Assembly (NCBI RefSeq): GCF_010731655.1
Contig: NZ_AP022619.1
Location: 1,364,001 to 1,428,000 of the forward strand
Source: Mycobacterium paraseoulense
GTDB lineage: Bacteria; Actinomycetota; Actinomycetes; Mycobacteriales; Mycobacteriaceae
Length of the DNA: 64,000 nucleotides
Reading direction: 5' to 3'
Part shown: piece by piece, positions 26,731-36,077 of the stretch
Layout: each line of letters opens with the position of its first letter
Position numbering within the stretch: position 1 is the first letter of the stretch
Made by a program: the position numbers and the translations under genes
Notes under the pieces: model-generated
What the model saw: only the letters and a program-made list of their open reading frames with translations
Databases searched by the model: none
What the model was told of the DNA's origin: nothing

Positions 26731-27204
26731 ATGGAACCGAAATGGCTGAGCCCTAGTGAAGACCGCGCCTGGCGGGCCTTCATGCACGCGCATCATCAGC
26801 TCGGTGTGCACCTGGCCCGGGGTCTGCAGGAATCAGGCCTGTCCGCGGCCGACTACGAGATCCTGGCGGTGCTATCGGCTCACGACGGGGACCGCATGCC
26901 CGCGCACGACCTGTGCACCACCCTCGGATGGGAAAAGAGCCGTGTCTCCCACCAGGTGCGGCGCATGCAGCAGGACGGGCTGATCGGCCGCGAGCCCAAC
27001 CCCGACGACGCTCGCAGCACCATGGTCTGCCTGCTGCCGGCTGGCCGCGCCGCCATCGAGAGAGCGGCACCCGGGCACGTCGAGAACGTCCGCCGGAACT
27101 TCATCGACCTGCTCAGCCCGGCTGAGCTTGACATGCTCGCCGCCCTCAACGAACGAGTGCTGCGCCACCTGGCCGAAGAAGACGACGCCCACGAGCCCTC
27201 ATAG
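26731..27204 (+). CDS. MarR-family transcriptional regulator
   Basis: The 157-aa protein has the MarR winged helix at about residues 35-105: LSAADYEILAVLS, the recognition helix LGWEKSRVSHQVRRMQQDGLI, and the wing REPNPDDARSTMVCLLPAG. It is divergent from the F420 reductase/LLM oxidoreductase operon, with two matching palindromes in between, so it likely represses that operon and itself. The inducer is unknown. A single cysteine pair common in redox-sensing MarR proteins is not obvious. Confidence 0.9.
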   Translation: MEPKWLSPSEDRAWRAFMHAHHQLGVHLARGLQESGLSAADYEILAVLSAHDGDRMPAHDLCTTLGWEKSRVSHQVRRMQQDGLIGREPNPDDARSTMVCLLPAGRAAIERAAPGHVENVRRNFIDLLSPAELDMLAALNERVLRHLAEEDDAHEPS

Positions 27205-27259
27205 CCGTCGCGCGCGCTGGTCTGGTCGAGCCGGACCTTCTCCTGATCGGTGCCTGCCG

Positions 27260-27772
27260 CTAGCCGACGCCGCGGCTGAGCCAGGTCACCTCGCCGACCT
27301 CGCCGCCGTCGCGGTAGGCCTCCAGGGCGTCGTCCCACGCCGTTCCCAGCACCGTGTCCAGCTCGGCGGCCAAGGTGTCGGCGCCCTGCGACATCAGCAC
27401 CCGCAGCCGCATCTCCCCGACCATGACGTCGCCGTTGGCGCTCATCGCCCCGCTCCACAGGCCGAGCTGCGGGGTGTGGCTGAACCGCTGGCCGTCCACG
27501 CCGGGGCTGGGGTCCTCGGTGACCTCGAACCGCAGCACCGACCACGAGCGCAAGGCGTTGGCCAGCCTGGCGCCGGTGCCCACCGGCCCGACCCAGTTGG
27601 TGACCGCGCGCAGCTGGCCGGGCATGGCCGGCTGCTGCGTCCACGTGAGGTTCGCCTTCGCCCCAAGGGTCGACGACAACGCCCACTCGACATGCGGGCA
27701 CACCGCCGCGGGCGAGGCGTGCACGTACACCACGCCAGTCGTCACGTCGGCGAATTGATTCGACGCACGCAT
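27260..27772 (-). CDS. DUF3145 family protein (Rv2256c type)
   Basis: The 170-aa protein matches the actinobacterial DUF3145 family (ADVTTGVVYVHASPAAVCPHVEWAL, LRAVTNWVGPVGTGARLANAL, LDTVLGTAWDDALEAYRDGG). Function is unknown; no signal or membrane segment is visible. The start is the ATG at 27772, which follows GAAGGAG at 7 nt; a TTG 13 codons upstream in the same frame lacks this. The DUF is common in mycobacteria and close to essential housekeeping genes. Confidence 0.88.
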   Translation of the reverse strand: MRASNQFADVTTGVVYVHASPAAVCPHVEWALSSTLGAKANLTWTQQPAMPGQLRAVTNWVGPVGTGARLANALRSWSVLRFEVTEDPSPGVDGQRFSHTPQLGLWSGAMSANGDVMVGEMRLRVLMSQGADTLAAELDTVLGTAWDDALEAYRDGGEVGEVTWLSRGVG

Positions 27773-27913
27773 ATGCTGCTCCTTCGGTTCCGCGAGGGAC
27801 GTCTTCCCCAACGACCTGGCGGGACCTGGCGAGCAGGATGTCTAACTATTTTGTGTGTCGTGCGTGTCTATTGTGCCCTGTGATGCCCCTGTTGCGCTAG
27901 TGTGCATTTTCCC

Positions 27914-28732
27914 CTAGCCGTATTCGGCTAGCACGGCGTCGGAAATCGCCGGCCACGGCCGCTTCGCCCACTCCCCGAAATCGCGGTTGGTGAGGGCCAC
28001 CAGCGCCAGGTCCCGTTCGGGATCTGCCCAGATGAAACCACCCGCCTGACCGAAATGGCCGTACGTCCGCGGCGAGTTGCGCGCGCCGGTCCAGTGCGGC
28101 GATTTGGCGTCCCTGATCTCGAAACCCAGGCCCCAGTCGTTGGGCCGCTGGACGCCGTAGCCGGGCAGCACGCCGTCCAGGCCGGGAAATTGCACCGTCG
28201 TCGCCTCGGCGTGCAGCCCGGGCGAGACCGTCGCCGGACGCAGCAGGTCCCGGGCGAACGCCGCCAGGTCGGCCACCGTGGACGTCGCCCCGAACCCGGC
28301 GGCCGCCGCGCCGCCGTCCAGCCGGGTGGCCGCCATGCCCAGGGGTTCGCAGACGGCTTCGGCCAGGTAGCGGCCGAAATCGATCCCCGACTCGCGCTCC
28401 ACGGTCCGGGCCAGCACGGTGAAGCCGTGGTTGGAGTAGATGCGCCGGGTTGCGGGCGCGGCCAGCACGTGATCGTTGTGCATGGCCAGGCCGGACGCGT
28501 GCGCCAGCAGGTGCCGGACGGTGGCGCCCGGCGGTCCGGCGGCGGTGTCCAGGTCGACGACGCCCTCCTCGACGGCCACGTGGATGGCGCGGGCCACCAG
28601 CGGTTTGGTCACCGAAGCCAGCTCGAACACCCGCTCGGTGTCGCCGTGGCTGGCCAGCACCCCGGCGGGTCCGATCACCGCCGCGGCGGCGGCCTCGACG
28701 GGCCAGTCGTTCAGAGCGTCGAGGGCAGCCAT
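27914..28732 (-). CDS. Serine hydrolase, class C beta-lactamase/penicillin-binding fold (Rv2257c type)
   Basis: The 272-aa product has the three motifs of the family: the nucleophile SVTK (SxxK) near residue 38, YSNHGF (YxN) near residue 100, and HFGQAGG in the KTG/HxG position near residue 240. It is shorter than typical class C enzymes (about 350 aa) and has no signal peptide, so it is probably a cytoplasmic esterase or peptidase rather than an antibiotic-hydrolysing beta-lactamase. The ATG overlaps the methyltransferase stop by one base (TGATG). Confidence 0.87.
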   Translation of the reverse strand: MAALDALNDWPVEAAAAAVIGPAGVLASHGDTERVFELASVTKPLVARAIHVAVEEGVVDLDTAAGPPGATVRHLLAHASGLAMHNDHVLAAPATRRIYSNHGFTVLARTVERESGIDFGRYLAEAVCEPLGMAATRLDGGAAAAGFGATSTVADLAAFARDLLRPATVSPGLHAEATTVQFPGLDGVLPGYGVQRPNDWGLGFEIRDAKSPHWTGARNSPRTYGHFGQAGGFIWADPERDLALVALTNRDFGEWAKRPWPAISDAVLAEYG

Positions 28733-29802
28733 CACTTCCGGGCGATGTAGTAGTTGTTGATCGGGTCGGACTCGATCTCGGCCACCCGCACGTCGTCGAA
28801 TCCGGCGTCGGCCAGCATCGAGGTGGCCAGCTGCGTCCCCCAGGCGGTGCCCAGCCCGGCACCGTCCAGCGCCAGCGACACCGTCATGCAATGCATCAGC
28901 GAGGTGGTGTAAAGGTAAGTGCTCATCGGGACGCCGATGTTGTCCTCCAGCCGGCTGGACGCCTTGATGTCGGCCATCAGCAGGACACCCCCGGGCCGCA
29001 GCGCGCGGTAGATGTTCTCCAGTACCCGCGCCGGCTGGGCTTGGTCGTGGATCGCGTCGAAGACCGTGATGACGTCGTAGGCGTCCGGCTTGTCCAGCTG
29101 CGCCAGGTTGTGGCTCTCGAAGGTCGCGTTCGCCAGGCCGAGATCGGCCGCCTCGCGGGCGCCGACGGCGATGGCCTCGTCGGAGAAGTCGATGCCGGTG
29201 AAGCGGCTGGCCGGGAACGCCCGCGCCATCACGTTGATCGCGTGGCCGCTGCCGCAGCCGAAGTCCGCCACGTCGGCTCCGTCGCGCAGGCGCTCGACGA
29301 GCCCGTCGACCAGCGGCAGCACCGTGTCGACGAGCGCACGGTCGTAGACGACGCCGCTCTGCTCGGCCATCAGCGCGTGGAATCGGGGGAACTCGCGGTA
29401 GTGCAATCCGCCGCCGTCGCGGAAGCAGCCGATGATCTTTTGTTCGACCTCGGCGAGCAGCGGGACGAACAGGGTCACCAAGGCCAGGTTGTCCGGCCCG
29501 GCCGCGCGGGTCAGCACGCCGGCACGGTGCGCGGGCAAGGAGTAGGTGTCGGTGGCGGCGTCGTAGTCGACGACGTGTCCGGTCGTCATGCCGGCCAGCC
29601 ACTCGCGCACGTAGCGCTCGTTGAGGCCGGCCGCGTCGGCGATCTGCGCGCTGGTGGCCGGCGGCAGTCCGGCCATCGTGTCCAGCAGACCGGTCTGGTG
29701 CCCGATGCTCAGCAGCAGGGTCAGGCTGGCGCCGTCGATGGCCGCCGTGATTCGTTCGGCGAAGTCTTTGGTGCTTTCAGAGGCGGTCTCGGGTGCCGTC
29801 AT
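28732..29802 (-). CDS. SAM-dependent methyltransferase with N-terminal winged helix (Rv2258c type)
   Basis: The 356-aa protein has an N-terminal helical/winged-helix dimerisation region (to about residue 150, including [19 protein letters not shown]) and a class I methyltransferase domain with motif [16 protein letters not shown], motif II FTGIDFS and the post-motif [11 protein letters not shown]. The M. tuberculosis orthologue Rv2258c (353 aa) has a solved structure, but its substrate is not settled. The ATG at 29802 was chosen over an upstream GTG-region start because it gives the matching length. It is divergent from mscR across only 32 nt. Confidence 0.9.
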   Translation of the reverse strand: MTAPETASESTKDFAERITAAIDGASLTLLLSIGHQTGLLDTMAGLPPATSAQIADAAGLNERYVREWLAGMTTGHVVDYDAATDTYSLPAHRAGVLTRAAGPDNLALVTLFVPLLAEVEQKIIGCFRDGGGLHYREFPRFHALMAEQSGVVYDRALVDTVLPLVDGLVERLRDGADVADFGCGSGHAINVMARAFPASRFTGIDFSDEAIAVGAREAADLGLANATFESHNLAQLDKPDAYDVITVFDAIHDQAQPARVLENIYRALRPGGVLLMADIKASSRLEDNIGVPMSTYLYTTSLMHCMTVSLALDGAGLGTAWGTQLATSMLADAGFDDVRVAEIESDPINNYYIARK

Positions 29803-29834
29803 GGTCAGCGACGGTACACCGTAGGTTGGTGGCC

Positions 29835-30920
29835 ATGAGTCAGACAGTGCGCGGCGTGATTTCACGAAAGAAGGGTGAACCCGTCGAGTTGGTGGACATC
29901 GTCGTCCCGGACCCCGGGCCCGGCGAGGCGCTGATCGATGTCATCGCCTGCGGGGTGTGCCACACCGACCTGACCTACCGCGAGGGCGGCATCAACGACG
30001 AGTACCCGTTCCTGCTCGGCCACGAGGCCGCCGGCCGGGTCGAGGCGGTCGGGCCCGGTGTCACCGCGGTCGAGCCGGGCGACTTCGTCATCCTGAACTG
30101 GCGGGCCGTCTGCGGCCAGTGCCGGGCCTGCAAGCGCGGACGTCCGCACCTGTGTTTCGACACCTTCAACGCCGCTCAGAAGATGACGCTGACCGACGGC
30201 ACCGAATTGACGCCCGCCCTGGGCATCGGGGCGTTCGCCGACAAGACGCTGGTGCACGCCGGGCAGTGCACCAAGGTCGACCCGGCCGCCGACCCGGCCG
30301 TCGCGGGCCTGCTCGGCTGCGGGGTGATGGCCGGCATCGGCGCGGCGATCAACACCGGCGGCATCACCCGCGACGACACCGTCGCGGTGATCGGCTGCGG
30401 CGGTGTCGGCGACGCCGCGATCGCCGGCGCCGCGCTGGTCGGGGCCAGGCGCATCATCGCCGTGGACACCGACGACACCAAGCTGGACTGGGCCCGCGAG
30501 TTCGGCGCCACCCATACCGTCAACGCGCGCCAGGCCGACGTCGTGCAGGCCATCCAGGACCTCACCGACGGGTTCGGGGTCAACGTCGCGATCGACGCCG
30601 TCGGCCGGCCCGAGACCTGGAAGCAGGCCTTCTACGCCCGCGACCTGGCCGGAACCGTTGTGCTGGTGGGGGTTCCGACGCCCGACATGAAGCTGGACAT
30701 GCCGCTGGTCGACTTCTTCTCCCACGGCGGGTCGCTGAAGTCGTCGTGGTACGGCGACTGCCTGCCCGAACGCGACTTCCCCACGCTGATCGACCTGTAT
30801 CTGCAGGGCCGGCTGCCGCTGGAGAAGTTTGTCTCCGAGCGAATCGGGCTAGACGACGTCGAGGAGGCGTTTCACAAGATGCACGGGGGCAAGGTTTTGC
30901 GTTCGGTCGTGATGCTCTGA
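29835..30920 (+). CDS. mscR: S-nitrosomycothiol reductase / mycothiol-dependent formaldehyde dehydrogenase MscR
   Basis: The 361-aa zinc alcohol dehydrogenase is the same length as Rv2259. The catalytic-zinc ligands are in [15 protein letters not shown] and [11 protein letters not shown]; the structural-zinc cysteines are in [15 protein letters not shown]. The NAD fold starts at [17 protein letters not shown]. It reduces S-nitrosomycothiol and oxidises S-hydroxymethylmycothiol, protecting against NO and formaldehyde. The stop overlaps the next gene by one base, so a metallo-hydrolase is made with it. Confidence 0.95.
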   Translation: MSQTVRGVISRKKGEPVELVDIVVPDPGPGEALIDVIACGVCHTDLTYREGGINDEYPFLLGHEAAGRVEAVGPGVTAVEPGDFVILNWRAVCGQCRACKRGRPHLCFDTFNAAQKMTLTDGTELTPALGIGAFADKTLVHAGQCTKVDPAADPAVAGLLGCGVMAGIGAAINTGGITRDDTVAVIGCGGVGDAAIAGAALVGARRIIAVDTDDTKLDWAREFGATHTVNARQADVVQAIQDLTDGFGVNVAIDAVGRPETWKQAFYARDLAGTVVLVGVPTPDMKLDMPLVDFFSHGGSLKSSWYGDCLPERDFPTLIDLYLQGRLPLEKFVSERIGLDDVEEAFHKMHGGKVLRSVVML

Positions 30921-31543
30921 TGGTGAACATCGAGCGGGTGGTGACCCACGGCACCTTCGAACTCGACGGGGGCAGTTGGGAAGTCGACAACAACATCTGG
31001 CTGATCGGCGACAACTCCAACGTGGTGGTGTTCGACGCCGCCCACGACGCGGCGCCCATCGTCGAGGCCGTGGATGGCCGCCATGTGGTCGCGGTGGTGT
31101 GCACGCACGGCCACAACGACCACGTGACCGTCGCGCCGGAACTCGGCAAGACACTCGACGCACCGGTGCTGCTGCATCCGGCCGACGAGGTGCTATGGCG
31201 GATGACGCACCCCGACAGCGACTTTCGCGCAGTTTGCGACGGCGAGACACTGAGCGTCGGAGGGACGGAGCTGCGGGCGCTGCACACCCCGGGCCACTCC
31301 CCCGGTTCGGTGTGCTGGTACTCGCACGACCTGGGCGTGGTGTTCAGCGGGGACACCCTGTTCGCCGGCGGCCCGGGCGCGACCGGCCGCTCGTATTCGG
31401 ACTTCCCAACGATCCTGCAGTCCATCTCCGAGCGGCTGGGTAAGTTGCCCGACGAGACGGTGGTGCACACCGGCCACGGCGACAGCACCACGATCGGCGA
31501 CGAGATCGTCCATTACGAGGAGTGGGTGGCCCGCGGGCATTGA
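30920..31543 (+). CDS. MBL-fold metallo-hydrolase (Rv2260 type)
   Basis: The 207-aa protein has the metallo-beta-lactamase motif THGHNDH, then HTPGHSPGSV, the metal-bridging FSGDTLFAGG and the last HTGHGDST, as in glyoxalase II-like thioesterases. Coupling to mscR is conserved in actinobacteria and suggests that it hydrolyses an S-acyl-mycothiol product such as S-formylmycothiol; this remains inference. Translation restarts at the ATG that shares one base with the mscR stop. Confidence 0.93.
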   Translation: MVNIERVVTHGTFELDGGSWEVDNNIWLIGDNSNVVVFDAAHDAAPIVEAVDGRHVVAVVCTHGHNDHVTVAPELGKTLDAPVLLHPADEVLWRMTHPDSDFRAVCDGETLSVGGTELRALHTPGHSPGSVCWYSHDLGVVFSGDTLFAGGPGATGRSYSDFPTILQSISERLGKLPDETVVHTGHGDSTTIGDEIVHYEEWVARGH

Positions 31544-31625
31544 GCGGTCCGCCGTGGCGCACGGGCCCCGGCCACATCGGTCACATGAGTACCAGTTTGT
31601 AGACCACCACGCGTGCGCCGAACTC

Positions 31626-31643
31626 GATATCGCCGGCGATATC
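31626..31643. repeat. Perfect 18-nt palindrome GATATCGCCGGCGATATC
   Basis: The sequence equals its own reverse complement and lies in a 153-nt gap between the convergent metallo-hydrolase and SHOCT-protein genes. It has no spacer for a hairpin loop and no T-tract, so it is more like a protein-binding site than a terminator. The minus strand of this gap reads open for about 38 codons without a start; no gene is called there. Confidence 0.5.
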
Positions 31644-31696
31644 AAATTCGAGCGTCGTCGATTGGTCGGCAGAGCCCGGTAACGCGACAACGACTC

Positions 31697-32422
31697 CTAA
31701 TGCCCCTCGAGGATCCTGCGCTTTTCGGCCTCGAACTCCTCCTGCGTCAGCGCCCCCGAGTCCCGCAGCGCCACAAGGGTTTTGAGCCGCTCGAGCCGCA
31801 CCCCCTCGTCACCGAGTTCGTGCGCGAGCGGCACCGGTGATGCGGCGGGCCGCGGGTAATACGGGTTTGCCGCCACCACCCTCTGGCGCCGGATGCGGCC
31901 CAACCACAGCCCGGACATGATCGAACCGACCAGACCCACCACGAACAGCCCGGCGAACACCCACATCACCAAACCCGAAGAACCCTTGTGCCCGAAGGCC
32001 AGTCGCGGGTTGATATAGCCGTTGACCTGCCCGTCGGTGGTGATGTTGTAGGTGCCGCTGGAGGCGATCCGGGCGACCCATACCCGCACATGCGCGTCGT
32101 TGTTGACGGTCGTCGTGCTGCCGATGCTTTCGGTCAGCACGGGCTGCGCCACACCATCGGGCGGCGCGATCGTGACCCCCAGCGGCGGTACCGGAAGACC
32201 ACGGTCGGGGCCGCTGATGACGACGGTGTGCAGGCTGACGGTGACGTCACCGGCGGGTAGGTAGAGGCTGCCCGAGCCGGGGACGGGCACCTCGCCGTAG
32301 GCGCTGTACTTGTCCAGGAAGAACGCGTTGAGCACCAGGGCGACGATGAACCCGCACACCGACACGATCGTCAGCGCGACGGCGCCGGCCAGCCCAACCC
32401 TCGCGAGCCGCCTGCCGTTCAT
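31697..32422 (-). CDS. Membrane protein with C-terminal SHOCT domain
   Basis: The 241-aa protein has a first membrane helix at about residues 9-36, an external beta-rich region (to about residue 150), a second helix (GLVMWVFAGLFVVGLVGSIMSGLWLG, about 150-175) and a C-terminal SHOCT motif (RLKTLVALRDSGALTQEEFEAEKRRIL). SHOCT segments usually mediate oligomerisation. No enzymatic function is visible. Its ATG overlaps the stop of the upstream Lnt-like gene by 4 nt, implying a shared membrane function. Confidence 0.85.
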   Translation of the reverse strand: MNGRRLARVGLAGAVALTIVSVCGFIVALVLNAFFLDKYSAYGEVPVPGSGSLYLPAGDVTVSLHTVVISGPDRGLPVPPLGVTIAPPDGVAQPVLTESIGSTTTVNNDAHVRVWVARIASSGTYNITTDGQVNGYINPRLAFGHKGSSGLVMWVFAGLFVVGLVGSIMSGLWLGRIRRQRVVAANPYYPRPAASPVPLAHELGDEGVRLERLKTLVALRDSGALTQEEFEAEKRRILEGH

Positions 32423-33897
32423 CCAGGCAGTGTGTCACTGCGGGCCGGACGACGGCAGCGCAATAGGGCAAAGCCGAGTACGACGAAGGCCAGCGCCGGC
32501 ACCCAGTCCCCCAACCGTTGATAGGGCGTGACGCGCGACCCCAACGGCACGCCGACCACGGCCGCGCCCCGGAAGCCCGACGGGAACCAGGCCACCCGGT
32601 GGCCCCGCGCGTCGAAGGCCGAGCTGTCACCGGAGAGCCCGACGTGCACGGCCGGGCGGCCGGCCTCGACGGCACGTACCGCGGGCTGGGCGGCCAGCTG
32701 CGGCTGCGCCCAACTCCCCTGGAATGACGAGGTGGAACTCTGATACACCAACAGCTCCGCACCGAGCTGGGCCTCCCGGCGGGCAAGGTCGGAGAACAGG
32801 GCCTCGTAGCTGACCAACGGTCCGATCGGCAGGGTGCCCGCGTGCAGCACGACGGGCCCGGACCCGCGTCGGCGGTCCTCGGCGGCGGCCCCGCTGTGCC
32901 GCGTGATCCAGCCGAAAAGCGGCCGCAGCGGGACGTATTCGCCGAATGGCACCAGCCGGGACTTCCGGTAGGTGCCCAACGACCCGCGCTCCCCGATGAG
33001 CACCGCCGACTTGTAGATCCCTCCGCCGGGCGCGGGCGCGTCGACGTTGACCAGCAGGTCCGCGCCGACCCGCCGGGACACGTCGGTGAGGCGCGCCAGA
33101 ACGTCCGGGTGTGCGGCGAGATCAGATCCCACACTGCTCTCTCCCCAGACCACCAAATCCGGGCGCTGGCCGGCGACCGAATCGGTGAGCTGCTCGCCGG
33201 CGGCCTGGCGCGCGCCGGAGTCGGCGATGTCGCCGGGCTGCACCAGCGCCACACGCAACGTGGGACCGACCGCGGGCGACGGGCCGGACAGATACCACAC
33301 CGGGCCCACCGCCGCGCAGGCCACCGCGCACCCCAGCGCGACGAGCCGGCCGGACGCCTCGCGATGCACCACGACGCCGATCAGAGCGGTATTGGCCGCC
33401 ACGACAAGGAAACTCGTCAACCACACCCCGCCCAACGACGCCGATGCCAGCGTGACGGGCTGCGCGGACTGCGACGCGCCCAGCGACGCCCACGACCCGC
33501 CCAGCGGCGGCCACGACCGCACGGCCTCGGCCGCCACCCACGCGCTGGGCAAAACCACGACGGCGGCGACCGTCCGGCCCGGCCCGGCCGGAGCGGACAG
33601 CAACCGATGCGCCAGCCACCCCCAGGGCAGCCAGAGCGCACCGAGGCCGACGGCCACCCCCGCGAGCAGGGGGCCGAGGAAAGGCGCCAGCCAGTACTGG
33701 GTGGCCAGCACGAACCCGGTGACGCCGAGCCAGGCCCGCACGGCCGCATCCGGTCCGCTAGGCGCGGCCCGCACCGACAGGAGCAGCGGGACCAGGCCGA
33801 ACCAGGCCAGCCACCACCACGACGGCGCGGGAAAGGCGAGGGCGGGCAGCGCGCCGGCGGCCAACGCCACTAGCCAACCGGGAATGCGTCGCGGCAT
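32419..33897 (-). CDS. Apolipoprotein N-acyltransferase-like membrane protein with altered catalytic residue (Rv2262c/Rv2261c type)
   Basis: The 492-aa protein has about six N-terminal membrane helices (to residue ~205), a nitrilase-like domain (about 210-460) and a last helix near 465-485, the full Lnt architecture. The catalytic Glu is Glu253 (VVWGESS) and the Lys is Lys312 (TYRKSRLVPFGEY). The position of the essential Cys, normally CYE, is Ser363 in PLVSYEALFS. Classic Lnt activity is therefore doubtful; mycobacteria have a separate Lnt domain in Ppm1. In M. tuberculosis H37Rv the gene is split in two, but here it is intact. Confidence 0.88.
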   Translation of the reverse strand: MPRRIPGWLVALAAGALPALAFPAPSWWWLAWFGLVPLLLSVRAAPSGPDAAVRAWLGVTGFVLATQYWLAPFLGPLLAGVAVGLGALWLPWGWLAHRLLSAPAGPGRTVAAVVVLPSAWVAAEAVRSWPPLGGSWASLGASQSAQPVTLASASLGGVWLTSFLVVAANTALIGVVVHREASGRLVALGCAVACAAVGPVWYLSGPSPAVGPTLRVALVQPGDIADSGARQAAGEQLTDSVAGQRPDLVVWGESSVGSDLAAHPDVLARLTDVSRRVGADLLVNVDAPAPGGGIYKSAVLIGERGSLGTYRKSRLVPFGEYVPLRPLFGWITRHSGAAAEDRRRGSGPVVLHAGTLPIGPLVSYEALFSDLARREAQLGAELLVYQSSTSSFQGSWAQPQLAAQPAVRAVEAGRPAVHVGLSGDSSAFDARGHRVAWFPSGFRGAAVVGVPLGSRVTPYQRLGDWVPALAFVVLGFALLRCRRPARSDTLPG

Positions 33898-33937
33898 GCT
33901 GACCAGGATGCCGCCCTACCGGTAAGGAGTGATACCC

Positions 33938-34894
33938 ATGGCCAACGATCTCGTCGCCACGGTGCCCGACCTGTCAGGCAAGCTGGCGGTCGTCACCGGC
34001 GCCAACAGCGGCCTCGGATTCGGTCTGGCCCGGCGGCTCGCGGCCGCCGGCGCCGACGTCGTCATGGCGATCCGCAATCGCGCCAAAGGCGAAAAGGCGA
34101 TCGACGAAATCCGCAAGTCGGTCCCCGACGCCAAGCTGATCATCAAGTCGCTGGACCTGTCGTCGCTGGCCGCCGTCGCCGCGCTCGGTGCACAGCTCAA
34201 CGCCGAGGGCCGCCCCATCGACATCCTGATCAACAACGCCGGCGTCATGACGCCGCCGGAACGCGACACCACCGCCGACGGTTTCGAATTGCAGTTCGGC
34301 AGTAACCATCTCGGGCACTTCGCGCTCACCGGCCACCTGCTGCCGCTGCTGCGCGCCGCCGGCAAGGCGCGCGTCGTCTCGCTGAGCAGCCTGGCGGCCC
34401 GCCAGAGCGCCAAGATCCACTTCGACGACCCGCAGTTCGAGAAGTCCTACGCGGCGATGTCGGCGTACGGGCAGTCGAAGCTGGCGGTGTTGATGTTCGC
34501 CCTCGAGCTGGACCGGCGCAGCCGCGCCGCCGGCTGGGGCATCATGTCCAACGCCGCGCACCCCGGCCTGACCAAGACCAACCTGCAGATCGCCGGGCCG
34601 TCGCACGGCCGCGACAAGCCCGCGCTGATGGAGCGGTTGTACAGGGCGTCCTGGCGATTCACGCCGTTCTTGTGGCAGGAGATCGACGAGGGCATCCTCC
34701 CGGCGCTGTACGCCGCGGCCGCGCCGCACGCCCAGGGCGGCGCGTTCTACGGGCCCCGCGGGTTCTACGAGGCCGCCGGCGGCGGGGTGCGGCCGGCCAA
34801 GGTGCCCGCACCCGCCCGCAACGAGGCTGACTGCCAACGACTTTGGGAGCTTTCCGAGCAGCTCACCGGCGTCGGCTACCCGAAGCCGAACTGA
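33938..34894 (+). CDS. Short-chain dehydrogenase/reductase (Rv2263 type)
   Basis: The 318-aa SDR has the cofactor motif [21 protein letters not shown], the structural NNAGVM, catalytic Ser in [10 protein letters not shown] and the YGQSKLA Tyr-Lys pair. The basic residue after the second strand ([10 protein letters not shown]) favours NADP(H). An AAGGAG sequence 8 nt before the ATG at 33938 decides the start. It is divergent from the Lnt-like gene, and 16 nt upstream of a SABATH-type methyltransferase gene, with which it may form an operon. Substrate unknown. Confidence 0.93.
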   Translation: MANDLVATVPDLSGKLAVVTGANSGLGFGLARRLAAAGADVVMAIRNRAKGEKAIDEIRKSVPDAKLIIKSLDLSSLAAVAALGAQLNAEGRPIDILINNAGVMTPPERDTTADGFELQFGSNHLGHFALTGHLLPLLRAAGKARVVSLSSLAARQSAKIHFDDPQFEKSYAAMSAYGQSKLAVLMFALELDRRSRAAGWGIMSNAAHPGLTKTNLQIAGPSHGRDKPALMERLYRASWRFTPFLWQEIDEGILPALYAAAAPHAQGGAFYGPRGFYEAAGGGVRPAKVPAPARNEADCQRLWELSEQLTGVGYPKPN

Positions 34895-34910
34895 CGACTA
34901 TCGTTGGGCC

Positions 34911-36002
34911 ATGCGGCCTGAACCTCGGATGCCCGAATCGAGCATTGTGGTCCGGCCCGAACCCGTCTACACCCAGTCGTCGCGGCTGCAGGCCGCCGGG
35001 CTGGCGCCGGCCATCGCGTTGTTCGAGCGGGCCGCCGAGCAGGTCCCGCTGCCCAAGCCCCCGCAGCCCATCGTCGTCGCCGACTACGGCGCGGCGAACG
35101 GGCACAATTCGCTCAAGCCGATGTCGGCGGCGATCGCGGTGCTGCGTCGCCGCACCCGTCACGACCACGCAATCCTGGTGGCGCACACCGACATACCGGA
35201 CAACGACTTCTCGGCGCTGTTCCACACGCTCGAGGACGACCCGGAGAGTTACCTGCACCTGGACACCGCGACGTTCGCGTCGTCGATCGGCCGCTCGTTC
35301 TACGACCAGATCGTGCCGTCGAAGACGGTCAACCTGGGCTGGTCGTCGTGGGCGACGCAGTGGCTGAGCGCGATGCCGTGCGAGGTGCACGATCACGTGC
35401 ACGTCGGCTACAGCGGCGACGACACCGCGCGCGCGGCATACGCCCACCAGGCCGCCCTGGACTGGCTGAACTTCGTGGCGTTCCGCGGCCGCGAGCTGGC
35501 CCCGGGCGGCCGGCTGGTGGTGATGACGATCGCCCTCGACGACGGCACACCGGGGTTCCCGACGCTGCTCGACGCGATGCTGGCGGCGCTGCGTGAGCAG
35601 GTGCGCGACGGGCTGCTGCGCCAGGACGAGGCCCGGCGCATGACCATTCCCACATTTGCGCGCAGCGAGAAGGACTTTCGTGCCCCGTTTTCGCCCAGCG
35701 GACGCTTCGAGGGCCTGTCGATCGAGCATCTGGACACGTTCAACGCGGAGGACCGATTCTGGGCGCGATTCCGGGTGGACGGCGACGCGGAGGCCTTCGG
35801 GGCACACTGGGCGGCCTTCGCCAGGGCGGCGTTGTTCCCCGCCCTGGCGCGCGGCCTGGACGGCGGGCCCCGCGACGCGCGAGCCGGGGAATTCGTCGAT
35901 CAGCTCGAGCGGGCGGTCGCGGCCCGGCTGTCCAGCGCGCCCGAGCCGATGCGGATTCCGCTCGCGTTGGTCGAGCTGGTCAAGCACGAACCGTCCCGCT
36001 GA
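34911..36002 (+). CDS. SABATH-type carboxyl methyltransferase (possible fatty acid O-methyltransferase)
   Basis: The 363-aa protein has the layout of the plant SABATH methyltransferases: motif I VVADYGAANGHNS (plant form ADLGCSSGPNT), the substrate-loop VNLGWSSWATQWLS (plant SSxxLxWLS), and the core LAPGGRLVVMTIALDDG. Plant members methylate carboxyls of salicylate and jasmonate; a mycobacterial member is reported to methylate free fatty acids. The start could be ATG 34911 or 34929. It follows the SDR by 16 nt. Confidence 0.8.
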   Translation: MRPEPRMPESSIVVRPEPVYTQSSRLQAAGLAPAIALFERAAEQVPLPKPPQPIVVADYGAANGHNSLKPMSAAIAVLRRRTRHDHAILVAHTDIPDNDFSALFHTLEDDPESYLHLDTATFASSIGRSFYDQIVPSKTVNLGWSSWATQWLSAMPCEVHDHVHVGYSGDDTARAAYAHQAALDWLNFVAFRGRELAPGGRLVVMTIALDDGTPGFPTLLDAMLAALREQVRDGLLRQDEARRMTIPTFARSEKDFRAPFSPSGRFEGLSIEHLDTFNAEDRFWARFRVDGDAEAFGAHWAAFARAALFPALARGLDGGPRDARAGEFVDQLERAVAARLSSAPEPMRIPLALVELVKHEPSR

Positions 36003-36077
36003 TGAGAGTTTCGACACAACGCCGCAACGGGTAACCCCCAAAAGATCGCGACCCGCGATGACGAGGGGGTTTGATGC

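Noticed and set aside
27914..28732. Serine hydrolase as a true antibiotic-resistance beta-lactamase
   Set aside because: It has the SxxK and YxN motifs but no signal peptide and is about 80 residues short for class C; an esterase-like role is more likely.
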